Both the position numbers and the translations under genes were made by a program. The notes below the pieces were generated by a model. The model saw only the letters and a list, made by a program, of their open reading frames with translations, did no database searches and had not been told where the DNA came from. Positions 1 through 5,376 of a DNA stretch of 5,391 nucleotides are shown here, in pieces (position 1 is the stretch's first letter; every line of letters begins with the position of its first letter). This stretch comes from JBEKJU01 sp050011095. GTDB lineage: Bacteria > Desulfobacterota > Syntrophorhabdia > Syntrophorhabdales > WCHB1-27. The stretch covers positions 1-5,391 of the forward strand of contig JBEKJU010000262.1 of NCBI GenBank assembly GCA_050011095.1, given 5' to 3'.

Positions 1-23
1 CTTGCACTTATTGCCAGTGGGAG

Positions 24-51
24 AGGGGGGCAAAGGCAGGGGGGCACAGGC
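24..51 (+). repeat. 14-bp imperfect tandem repeat in a G-rich tract
   Basis: AGGGGGGCAAAGGC (24-37) is followed immediately by AGGGGGGCACAGGC (38-51), 13 of 14 bases identical. With GGG at 19-21 and GGGGG at 60-64, the plus strand has four G runs of three or more. The minus strand, transcribed past the fusion gene, is correspondingly C-rich and G-poor. Confidence 0.7.
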
Positions 52-71
52 TGCTGAAAGGGGGTTTTATC

Positions 72-104
72 GCCTCCGCTCCTTCCTTTTTATGAAGGGG
101 AGGC
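72..104. terminator. Terminator-like hairpin downstream of the fusion gene
   Basis: GCCTCC (72-77) plus CCTTC (81-85) pair with GAAGG (94-98) plus GGAGGC (99-104). The result is an 11-bp stem with a three-base GCT bulge and an 8-base loop. It begins 47 bases beyond the stop of the fusion gene, where a terminator is expected. Neither strand has a clear T tract after it (minus strand continues GATAAAACC), so it may act as a 3'-end stabilising structure or work with Rho. Strand left open. Confidence 0.4.
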
Positions 105-150
105 TCCGGGAGCTTTGCGAATTGGTAGTGCCTTTCGGGCGCGCCGCGAT

Positions 151-2829
151 CTAGGCTGCCGTCACATTCAGAGTGAGTCTGCTCGTGCCGGCAGAGAGGA
201 AGTGCACGGAGAATCCCACTCCCCTGGCCAGAGCTATCATTCTCGCGTTTTCCGTAAGTGTCTGACCCTCGATCTTGTCTAGGCCGTTGTCCCGGCCTAT
301 GCCGATCAGCACCTCGAGGAGCTTTTTCCCCAGGCCCATGCCCTGATACCGGTCGACGACGAGGACCGCAAGTTCACCCGAATGGAAATCCGCGTCCATG
401 AGCAGCCGGGCGACGCCGATTATGCTTCTCTTTCCGTTTTCCCTCAGCTCCGCCACGATCGCCGCGTGCCTGTCGTAATCGATGTTGCAAAAAAGCGAGA
501 GCCATTCGTGGGACGAAATATCCTTGACGGGCGCGAAAAATCTGGTCCTCAGCGTTTCAGCGGAAAGGGACGCGATCATCTCCCTCTCCAGGGGCTCATC
601 CTCCGGTCTTATCGGCCTGAGGAGGAGTTCCGTCCCATCGGGCAGATTCCATGAAGAGACGTAGCGGGAGGGATAAGGCTTGATTACGAGGTGCGGATAA
701 TGCGCCCTCTGGTCTGTTGCGCAGTCGCCATCGATCACGATCCTCGCATCGAGGGCGTACGGCCTGCCCTTCGCGACGGCAAGGGGGTTGATATCGACCT
801 CGGCTATTTCGGGAAAATCGACGATAAGATTGGAGAAGGCCACCAGTATCTCCTCCAGTTCTTCAAGATTCGCCGGCGGTTTACCCCTGAAGCCCCGAAG
901 CATGGCATACGCCCTCGTCTCCTGCATCAACATCTTCGCGAGGACCTGGTTGAGGGGCGGAAGACCGATGGAAAACTCCCTCATCAGCTCGGCCGTTATT
1001 CCCCCAAGGCCGAAAAGGATCACGGAACCGAAATCCTTGTCCTTTTTCGCCCCCAGGATAAGCTCATAGTCGATCTCCCTGATCATTTTCTGGACCGTGA
1101 CGCCCTCGATGACCGCCTCCGGTGCCCTATCCCTGACCGTTCGCACGAGCGATCGGTACGCGTCCCTCAGCGCGGCAGGGGAATCGATCCCGAGGGCAAC
1201 CCCGCCCACATCGCTCTTGTGGGATATATCGGACGAGAGAACCTTGATAACGACCGGGTATCCGATCCTTTCCGCCGCGACCACCGCCGCCTCGGCGGAA
1301 AGGGCGCGTTCGGGCTGCGTCACGGGAATGCCATAACCGGCGAGTAGCCTCTTTGACTCCTCCTCGTCGAGCAGAACCCTTCCCTCCTTCACGACCGCCC
1401 CTATCATCGCCCGGAGCGCCTCCTTTTCGGGCGCTTCCCGGAGCGGCAGCTCCGCGGGCGTCTCGTAAAGCTCGTCGAGGTTCCGCTTGTACCGGTACAT
1501 GGTGAGGTATGTCCTGATCGCCTCTTCAGGTGTTTCATAGGCCGGGATGTTGTTCCGCGCGAATACCCTCCTTGCCTCCTCGACCTCGTCCGCGCCCATC
1601 CAGCAGGTGAGCACGGGCTTCGCCTCGTCTTTCACGATCCGCGTCACCGCCTCGGCCAGCTCCGCGGGCGGCGCCGTCTCCTGAAGCACATAGATGACAA
1701 GAACGGCATCGACGGCTGGGTCCCGGAGGCAGACGTTCAGGGCCAGGACATACCTCCCGATATCCGTGCCGCCCGCCACGTCCACGGGGTTGCCCTTGCT
1801 CCAGTACGGCGGCAGAACCGCGTCTATCTCCTCTATGCTCTTGTCGGAAAGCGTTGCGAGCACGCCTCCTTCTTCCATGAGGGCGTCGGTGGCCATGACG
1901 CCCGGTCCTCCGGCCCCGGTGACGATGGCGAGCCGGGGGCCGCGGGGCAGTCTTTCCGAATCGAGGACCTTGGCGGCCGCGAACAGCTCTGATATCTCCT
2001 TCACCCTGACTACCCCGGCCCTTTTGAAGGCCGCTTCATAGACCTCATCGTTGCCTGTCATTGCCCCGGTGTGGGATCTTGCCGCCCTCGCGCTCTCGGC
2101 GAACCTGCCCGGCTTCAGGACAATGATCGGTTTGTGGCGCGAGTATGCCCGCGCGGCGCTCATGAACCTTCTCGCGGTCCCTATACCCTCCATGTAAACG
2201 AGGATACTTTTCGTGGATTCGTCGCTCCCGAGGAAGTCGATCACGTCCCCGAAGTCCACATCGAGCATCGACCCAAGGGAAGCGAACATACTGAAGCCGA
2301 CACCCGCCCTGGCCGCCCAGTCGAGTATCGCAATGCCCAGGGCTCCGCTCTGCGAGAGGAAGGCGATGTTTCCGGGAGGGGGATCGCCTTTGAGAAAGGT
2401 CGCACTGATCCCTGGAGAGGACCTCGCGAAACCCATGCAATTCGGCCCGAGCAGACGCATGTCGTAGCGCCTTCTGATCTCCTCTATCCTGCCTTCCAGC
2501 TTCCGCCCTTCCTCCCCTATCTCCTTGAACCCCGACGATATGACGACGACATTCGTCACGCCTGCCAGGCCGCACTCCTCGACGACGGCCGGGACCGTCG
2601 GGGCGGGCGTGGCAATGACCGCGAGGTCGAGGTGCTCGGGGATGCTCCGGACATCGGGCCAGGTATCGACCTCCAAAAGCTTCTTGCGGCCGGGGTTAAC
2701 GGGAAATACCCTGCCTGTCTTCCCCTTGAGCAGGTTTTCCAGGATGGTCCGGCCGATCGAGCCTTTTTTGTCGCTCGCGCCGATCAACGCCATCGTCGTG
2801 GGATTGAACATCGTTCTCAGGTCAGCCAT
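151..2829 (-). CDS. Bifunctional acetate--CoA ligase (ADP-forming)-type protein / GNAT N-acetyltransferase (Pat-like fusion)
   Basis: An 892-residue cytosolic protein, close to the length of enterobacterial Pat/YfiQ lysine acetyltransferases. Domains in order: CoA-binding Rossmann domain, about 1-135 (GASDKKGSIG at 17-26, LLGPNCMG at 126-133); succinyl-CoA ligase-like domains, about 150-455 (LSQSGALG at 158-165, RSHTGAMTG with His253); ATP-grasp domain, about 480-700 (Lys529, HKSDVGG from His537, EVDINPL at 677-683); GNAT domain, about 733-890 (Glu819 and acetyl-CoA loop QGMGLGK at 829-835). ADP-forming enzymes interconvert acyl-CoA, ADP and phosphate with acid, CoA and ATP. Pat enzymes acetylate lysines, classically on AMP-forming acetyl-CoA synthetase. 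His253 sits at the usual phospho-histidine motif, so the ligase half may be active; this is inference. The ATG at 2829 is chosen because GGAGG lies three bases upstream. ATG codons 7 and 13 lack such a site. It ends in TAG. No frameshift is seen. The family call is firm; substrate and activity are not. Confidence 0.95.
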   Translation of the reverse strand: MADLRTMFNPTTMALIGASDKKGSIGRTILENLLKGKTGRVFPVNPGRKKLLEVDTWPDVRSIPEHLDLAVIATPAPTVPAVVEECGLAGVTNVVVISSGFKEIGEEGRKLEGRIEEIRRRYDMRLLGPNCMGFARSSPGISATFLKGDPPPGNIAFLSQSGALGIAILDWAARAGVGFSMFASLGSMLDVDFGDVIDFLGSDESTKSILVYMEGIGTARRFMSAARAYSRHKPIIVLKPGRFAESARAARSHTGAMTGNDEVYEAAFKRAGVVRVKEISELFAAAKVLDSERLPRGPRLAIVTGAGGPGVMATDALMEEGGVLATLSDKSIEEIDAVLPPYWSKGNPVDVAGGTDIGRYVLALNVCLRDPAVDAVLVIYVLQETAPPAELAEAVTRIVKDEAKPVLTCWMGADEVEEARRVFARNNIPAYETPEEAIRTYLTMYRYKRNLDELYETPAELPLREAPEKEALRAMIGAVVKEGRVLLDEEESKRLLAGYGIPVTQPERALSAEAAVVAAERIGYPVVIKVLSSDISHKSDVGGVALGIDSPAALRDAYRSLVRTVRDRAPEAVIEGVTVQKMIREIDYELILGAKKDKDFGSVILFGLGGITAELMREFSIGLPPLNQVLAKMLMQETRAYAMLRGFRGKPPANLEELEEILVAFSNLIVDFPEIAEVDINPLAVAKGRPYALDARIVIDGDCATDQRAHYPHLVIKPYPSRYVSSWNLPDGTELLLRPIRPEDEPLEREMIASLSAETLRTRFFAPVKDISSHEWLSLFCNIDYDRHAAIVAELRENGKRSIIGVARLLMDADFHSGELAVLVVDRYQGMGLGKKLLEVLIGIGRDNGLDKIEGQTLTENARMIALARGVGFSVHFLSAGTSRLTLNVTAA

Positions 2830-2931
2830 GATCCTCCACCCTTATGCTATGCCCTGATACCCTGCCCGGAGCGTCCGCCGAATGCCCAATGAGGGGCCTT
2901 TTGCTAACCACGGACGCCCGCCCCCACCCCG

Positions 2932-2970
2932 ATAAAGGCGCCTCAGCCCCGCAGGGGAGCCGAAGGCGCC
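2932..2970 (-). terminator. Probable intrinsic terminator of the short leftward unit
   Basis: Inverted repeat GGCGCCT (2937-2943) / AGGCGCC (2964-2970) gives a perfect 7-bp stem. Inside it CCCC (2947-2950) pairs with GGGG (2954-2957) around a three-base loop. On the minus strand the hairpin is followed directly by TTTAT (2936-2932). It lies 34 bases past the TAG at 3004 and about 100 bases before the fusion gene's ATG. The T tract is short, so termination may be partial. Confidence 0.5.
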
Positions 2971-3003
2971 GAAAAACCTGCGCGACGGGTCGAACCCTTC
3001 CGC

Positions 3004-3231
3004 CTACCGCATTGCACAGTCCTCGAAGTCCTCCAGCGACCGCCCTTCCGACACGAGGTCGGATGGGAATTCCCACTTCACCGGGCCGGCGCTCGTTCCC
3101 TTTCTCATCCCCGTCGTCCGAATCCAGTGCCTACGATCTGCCTCGAAAGAGCGCCTCCGGAGGGAAGGCCTTCGCACATATCCTTTTTGCCGGGATTCAT
3201 CAAAGTGGATCTCGGAAAGCTCGGGGGACAA
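3004..3231 (-). CDS. Possible small protein or relic ORF, unknown function
   Basis: I do not recognise this. The minus-strand frame is open for 75 codons from a TTG at 3231 to TAG at 3004-3006. The TTG has no ribosome binding site. A GTG at 3177 follows AAGGA by three bases and would give a 57-residue product; an ATG at 3108 would give 34 residues. The N-terminal part is very basic (RRPSLRRR). The C-terminal part, PVKWEFPSDLVSEGRSLEDF, has the balanced, acidic composition of real protein, and its codons show high G/C at position three and low at position two. It sits between a consensus-like promoter (3270-3298) and a hairpin-plus-TTTAT (2932-2970), which is the main reason to list it. It could equally be part of a non-coding RNA or a long leader. 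Confidence 0.25.
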   Translation of the reverse strand: MSPELSEIHFDESRQKGYVRRPSLRRRSFEADRRHWIRTTGMRKGTSAGPVKWEFPSDLVSEGRSLEDFEDCAMR

Positions 3232-3269
3232 CGTAAAAAAACAGGATCCGAGTCCCCGATGTATATCCC

Positions 3270-3298
3270 ATTGTATACAGATTTGTCACGCTTGTCAA
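3270..3298 (-). promoter_or_regulatory. Sigma70-type promoter, reading leftward
   Basis: On the minus strand TTGACA (3298-3293) is followed after exactly 17 bases by TACAAT (3275-3270). The -35 is a perfect consensus match and the -10 differs at one base. Transcription would start near 3262 and run toward the fusion gene, whose ATG is about 430 bases away. The first thing downstream is the small open frame at 3004-3231 and then a terminator-like hairpin. The promoter therefore may serve a short separate transcript rather than, or in addition to, the fusion gene. In vivo use is inference. Confidence 0.7.
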
Positions 3299-3427
3299 TG
3301 CGGGCGGACCCGTCCCACAATCGCCCTAAAACACGTTATTCATTGACTTGCCGCGGGTTTCCCCGATCTTCGACCTCCTGCCCCGAAGGGCCCGGCGCAA
3401 ACCGGCAAAAGGCCGCCCGGAAGGGCC

Positions 3428-3450
3428 TGCCGACAGGTCTGCCGTCGGCA
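3428..3450. repeat. Stem-loop in the leader of the cytidylate kinase-like gene
   Basis: TGCCGAC (3428-3434) and GTCGGCA (3444-3450) form a perfect 7-bp stem with a 9-base loop. No T tract follows on either strand, so it is not an obvious terminator. Confidence 0.5.
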
Positions 3451-3544
3451 ATTCCGGGCATCGTCGGGGGGCAAGGGGCTGCCACGTCCGGAATGCCCGT
3501 GCGCGTCGCCGGTCCGAGGTATAAGATTCGACAATGGGGGATGA

Positions 3545-3557
3545 GCGCCGAAGGCGC
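3545..3557 (+). repeat. GAA-loop hairpin upstream of the cytidylate kinase-like gene
   Basis: GCGCC (3545-3549), GAA, GGCGC (3553-3557) make a compact 5-bp hairpin about 115 bases before ATG 3672. If TATAAG at 3520-3525 is a -10, this hairpin would lie near the 5' end of the transcript, where it could protect the RNA. That link is speculative. Confidence 0.35.
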
Positions 3558-3661
3558 ACTTACCCTGTCCGGTCTTGAAGAATGTCTATCCGGTGCCGGC
3601 CGCCGTCAAACCGGCGACCAAAAGCGGAAGGTGAAGACGCGGCGTATGCGGCAGGAGAAAC

Positions 3662-3667
3662 GGAGGG
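3662..3667 (+). promoter_or_regulatory. Ribosome binding site deciding the start of the cytidylate kinase-like gene
   Basis: GGAGGG lies here, with GGAGG ending five bases before ATG 3672. The alternative upstream ATG at 3582 has only GAAGA two bases before it. This supports the 212-residue form over the 242-residue form. Confidence 0.75.
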
Positions 3668-3671
3668 ACCC

Positions 3672-4310
3672 ATGCGGGCGAAACGGCAGGCCGTTGTGAT
3701 CTCGAGACAGATGGGGAGCGGCGGCTCGTACATCGGACTTGCAGTGGCAAAGGAGCTGGGATTCAGGTACGTGGACCGGGAAATCCTCCGCGAGGCCGCG
3801 CAACGTCTCGCGACAGACGAGGAATTGCTCATGGACCGGGAGGAACGCCCGGCGGGCATTATCCAGAACCTGCTCCGGACAATATCGCTCGGCGTGCCCG
3901 ACGCCTATATCGTCCCCATGGGACGACCCGTGTACAACAAGGACCTGTACGTCCTGGAGCGCACGATCATGAATGACATCGTCGACCATTATTCCGCGGT
4001 TATCATGGGACGGGGCGGATATCTCGCGCTGAAGGACCGGCCGGAGGTTGTCTCCGTCTTCATTCACGCAGGCCTCGAATTCCGGATCAAGCGCGTGATG
4101 GACACCATGAATATCACAGACCCGAAGAAGGCCCGGGGTAAAGTGGAAGAGTCGGATCGAAGACGGGTGAGGTTTGCGCGAGACATACTCGGTGTCAATT
4201 GGACGGATGCGCGGAATTTCCATTTGTCCATCGACTCCGGCGTCACCGGTTTCGCCGCGAGCGCGGAGATGATTGTCAGGCTCGTGCACGAAAAAGGACG
4301 TTCGGCCTAG
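3672..4310 (+). CDS. Cytidylate kinase-like family protein
   Basis: A 212-residue soluble protein resembling the cytidylate kinase-like P-loop family, common in anaerobic and deltaproteobacterial genomes, with poorly defined function. Visible landmarks: N-terminal strand and phosphate-binding loop, ISRQMGSGGSYIG (10-22), in the GSGG form this family uses instead of GxxGxGK[ST]; FRYVDREIL (31-39), the usual YD[KR]E segment; IMGRGGYLAL (111-120), the family GRG motif; FIHAGLEFRIKRVM (130-143), with Arg138 and Arg141; a basic SDRRRVRF lid-like segment (161-168) followed by VNWTDARNFHL (175-185), matching the family's D-x-x-R ... W-x-D/N-x-x-N/Y-L pattern. The frame is open from ATG 3582, but the first 30 residues there are low-complexity and arginine-rich. 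ATG 3672 has GGAGG five bases upstream and begins directly at the core fold, so it is preferred. True CMP kinase activity is doubtful without the Walker lysine. The next gene starts 249 bases downstream. It ends in TAG. Confidence 0.9.
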   Translation: MRAKRQAVVISRQMGSGGSYIGLAVAKELGFRYVDREILREAAQRLATDEELLMDREERPAGIIQNLLRTISLGVPDAYIVPMGRPVYNKDLYVLERTIMNDIVDHYSAVIMGRGGYLALKDRPEVVSVFIHAGLEFRIKRVMDTMNITDPKKARGKVEESDRRRVRFARDILGVNWTDARNFHLSIDSGVTGFAASAEMIVRLVHEKGRSA

Positions 4311-4436
4311 GTTCCCGGTCCGCTGCCGCACGATCAACCCTCGTCGGGACGCGCCATACCGAGTTGCGTTCAAAGGCATCCACCCACGCCTCTTCGGCGC
4401 GCCGACCCACTTCGTGGCACCCTTTTCGCGCACTAC

Positions 4437-4453
4437 CCGCCGCGGGCGGCTTT
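4437..4453 (+). terminator. Weak terminator-like hairpin after the cytidylate kinase-like gene
   Basis: CCGCC (4437-4441), loop GCG, GGCGG (4445-4449), then CTTT. The stem is short but all G-C; the T tract is only three bases. It lies 127 bases after the TAG at 4308-4310. It could attenuate read-through into the MarC gene. Confidence 0.3.
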
Positions 4454-4547
4454 GATGCCACAACATAAGGTGTGGCGAAGATAAGCGACTCGGTATCAGC
4501 CCTGGAGAATTCCACGAACGAATGGAAGATCAATCGGGTGCCGCAAC

Positions 4548-4556
4548 AGGAGGAGG
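4548..4556 (+). promoter_or_regulatory. Strong ribosome binding site of the MarC-family gene
   Basis: AGGAGGAGG contains two overlapping Shine-Dalgarno cores, six and three bases from the ATG at 4560. It is the strongest ribosome binding site in the window and fixes the start. Confidence 0.8.
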
Positions 4557-4559
4557 TCC

Positions 4560-5219
4560 ATGAGCCTGCCCAATGTCATCCTTGATTCAGGGACGTTCAC
4601 GTTCTTCGTGAAGTCCTTTGTATCCCTCTTTGTGATCGTCAACGCCGTCGGAAACGCCCCTATCTGGGCGACGCTCCTTGAGAAATTCGACGAGGACGAG
4701 AGAAGGCTGATCGTGAAAAAGGCAGTCCTCGTGGGCTGCGCCACACTACTCATCGTGACACTCACCGGGAGCTTCTTCTTCAAACTTCTCGGGGTCCAGC
4801 TCTACTCCTTCAGGATTGCCGGCGGTATGCTCCTCACCATCGTCAGCATAGAGATGCTCTACGGTAGAAGGACGAGTACGGAGACCTCGGCGGACGAGGA
4901 ACAGCACTATGCCGAACGGGACGAGATAAGCATCCTCCCCCTCGCGATCCCCCTGTTGACGGGGCCCGGCGCCCTGACCACGGGGATCGTCCTCTTCGAT
5001 ACCGCGGGAACCCCCTTGAACAAGGCCGGTCTTGTGCTGGTGATCGCGGCCGTTTATTTTCTCTCTTACCTGATACTGAGCCGGGCGGGGAAGGTGTTCA
5101 AATACCTCGGAAAAACGGGGACCAGGGTCGCGACGAGGATCATGGGTCTCATGCTGCTCTCCGTTGCCGTTCAATTCATGATCGAAGGCATCGGCAGCGC
5201 GTTCCTCATCTTCAAATGA
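4560..5219 (+). CDS. MarC family integral membrane protein (UPF0056)
   Basis: A 219-residue, six-helix inner-membrane protein, the usual MarC/YhgN size. Probable membrane segments: about 12-38, 53-76, 82-102, 124-148, 155-175 and 193-217. Family signatures visible: VNAVGNAPIW (27-36), the counterpart of the NPIGNIPIF motif; FRIAGGMLLTIVSIEMLYG (84-102); LPLAIPLLTGPGALTTGIV (126-144), the most diagnostic match; and RIMGLMLLSVAVQFMIEGI (193-211). The hydrophilic loop at about 103-123 (RRTSTETSADEEQHYAERDE) separates the two halves, each with a buried G/P-rich motif, consistent with an internal repeat. The ATG follows AGGAGGAGG at 4548-4556, a very strong ribosome binding site. The physiological role is unsettled; E. 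coli MarC was named for a link to multiple antibiotic resistance that was later questioned, so no drug-resistance function is claimed. The window offers no partner gene. It ends in TGA. Confidence 0.95.
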   Translation: MSLPNVILDSGTFTFFVKSFVSLFVIVNAVGNAPIWATLLEKFDEDERRLIVKKAVLVGCATLLIVTLTGSFFFKLLGVQLYSFRIAGGMLLTIVSIEMLYGRRTSTETSADEEQHYAERDEISILPLAIPLLTGPGALTTGIVLFDTAGTPLNKAGLVLVIAAVYFLSYLILSRAGKVFKYLGKTGTRVATRIMGLMLLSVAVQFMIEGIGSAFLIFK

Positions 5220-5287
5220 GGGCTCCGGACGGTACCCCGGGGGCTCGAACGTGTGAAAAAATCGCCTTTTTGTCGTCACCAAGCCTG
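5220..5287 (+). other. 3' region of the MarC-family gene, possible weak terminator
   Basis: CCGG (5225-5228) / CCGG (5237-5240) with flanking wobble pairs could form a small hairpin just after the TGA. Further on, AAAAA (5257-5261) pairs with TTTTT (5267-5271), flanked by GTG (5251-5253) / CAC (5277-5279). Neither is a classical GC-stem plus T-tract terminator. No ORF is seen here. Confidence 0.25.
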
Positions 5288-5330
5288 CCCCGGAGTGTTT
5301 CTATCCGGGGGCGAAAGCCGGGGTCCAGGC
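5288..5330 (-). repeat. Second, inverted REP-like element
   Basis: Read on the minus strand, 5330-5304 gives TGCCTGGACCCCGGC, TTTCGC, CCCCGGA, resembling the left half of the CTGGATTCCGGC element at 5353-5376 in opposite orientation. It also forms its own hairpin: CCCCGGA (5288-5294), 9-base loop, TCCGGGG (5304-5310). Divergence is substantial, so homology is tentative. Confidence 0.4.
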
Positions 5331-5356
5331 AGTCCGCAAGTGAGGGAAAATACTGG

Positions 5357-5376
5357 ATTCCGGCGTCCGCCGGAAT
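5357..5376 (+). repeat. REP-like palindrome (TGGATTCC...GGAATGACGG type)
   Basis: ATTCCGGC (5357-5364), loop GTCC, GCCGGAAT (5369-5376) is a perfect 8-bp stem, flanked by CTGG and GACGG. The form CTGGATTCC(GC-rich hairpin)GGAATGACGG is a dispersed intergenic repeat that I recall from many proteobacterial and related genomes. Only one full copy is visible here. Confidence 0.65.

Larger units (their letters stand above)
2830..3671. other. 842-bp region between divergent genes without a confident coding sequence
   Basis: Left part (2830-3298): fusion-gene ribosome binding site, a leftward terminator-like hairpin, one uncertain small ORF and a strong leftward promoter. Right part (3299-3671): leader of the cytidylate kinase-like gene. 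It has two clean stem-loops (3428-3450 and 3545-3557), a TATAAG at 3520-3525 that could be a -10 but has no good -35, and a TTGACT at 3343-3348 without a matching -10. The longer open frames crossing the right part are arginine- and proline-rich and look non-coding. No tRNA, rRNA or recognised riboswitch was seen. Confidence 0.6.
4311..4559. other. 249-bp intergenic region with overlapping inverted repeats
   Basis: No convincing ORF. It contains a 12-bp perfect palindrome TCGGCGCGCCGA (4394-4405). It also has CCAC (4407-4410) / GTGG (4414-4417); a compact hairpin CCGCC-GCG-GGCGG (4437-4449) followed by CTTTG, weakly terminator-like for the upstream gene; and GCCACA (4457-4462) / TGTGGC (4471-4476). 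A small TTCCA/TGGAA dyad lies at 4510-4527. No convincing -35/-10 pair was found for the MarC gene. Confidence 0.5.

Noticed and set aside
691..1347. 218-codon and other plus-strand frames inside 382-2892
   Set aside because: All are antisense to the Pat-like fusion, whose motifs run without interruption across the whole stretch.
3343..3370. TTGACT as a plus-strand -35
   Set aside because: The hexamer 17 bases downstream is ATCTTC-like and lacks the key -10 bases.
3520..3525. TATAAG as a -10 for the cytidylate kinase-like gene
   Set aside because: No -35-like hexamer at 16-18 bases upstream and no extended -10 TG; kept only as a weak possibility in the region note.
3582..3671. Upstream 30-codon extension of the cytidylate kinase-like gene
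   Set aside because: Arginine- and alanine-rich, no family similarity, poor ribosome binding site at ATG 3582; ATG 3672 has GGAGG at good spacing and begins at the conserved core.
3127..3699. 190-codon plus-strand frame spanning the intergenic region
   Set aside because: Proline-, arginine- and glycine-rich translation without domain-like pattern, runs over the leftward promoter and into the real gene start in another frame; typical of chance frames in GC-rich DNA.
3606..4466. 286-codon minus-strand frame opposite the cytidylate kinase-like gene
   Set aside because: Antisense shadow of a gene with clear family motifs; the translation is His- and Arg-rich with no recognisable domain.
4746..5282. 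178-codon minus-strand frame opposite the MarC gene
   Set aside because: Antisense shadow; highly charged translation, no domain, while the plus strand encodes a clear six-helix MarC protein.
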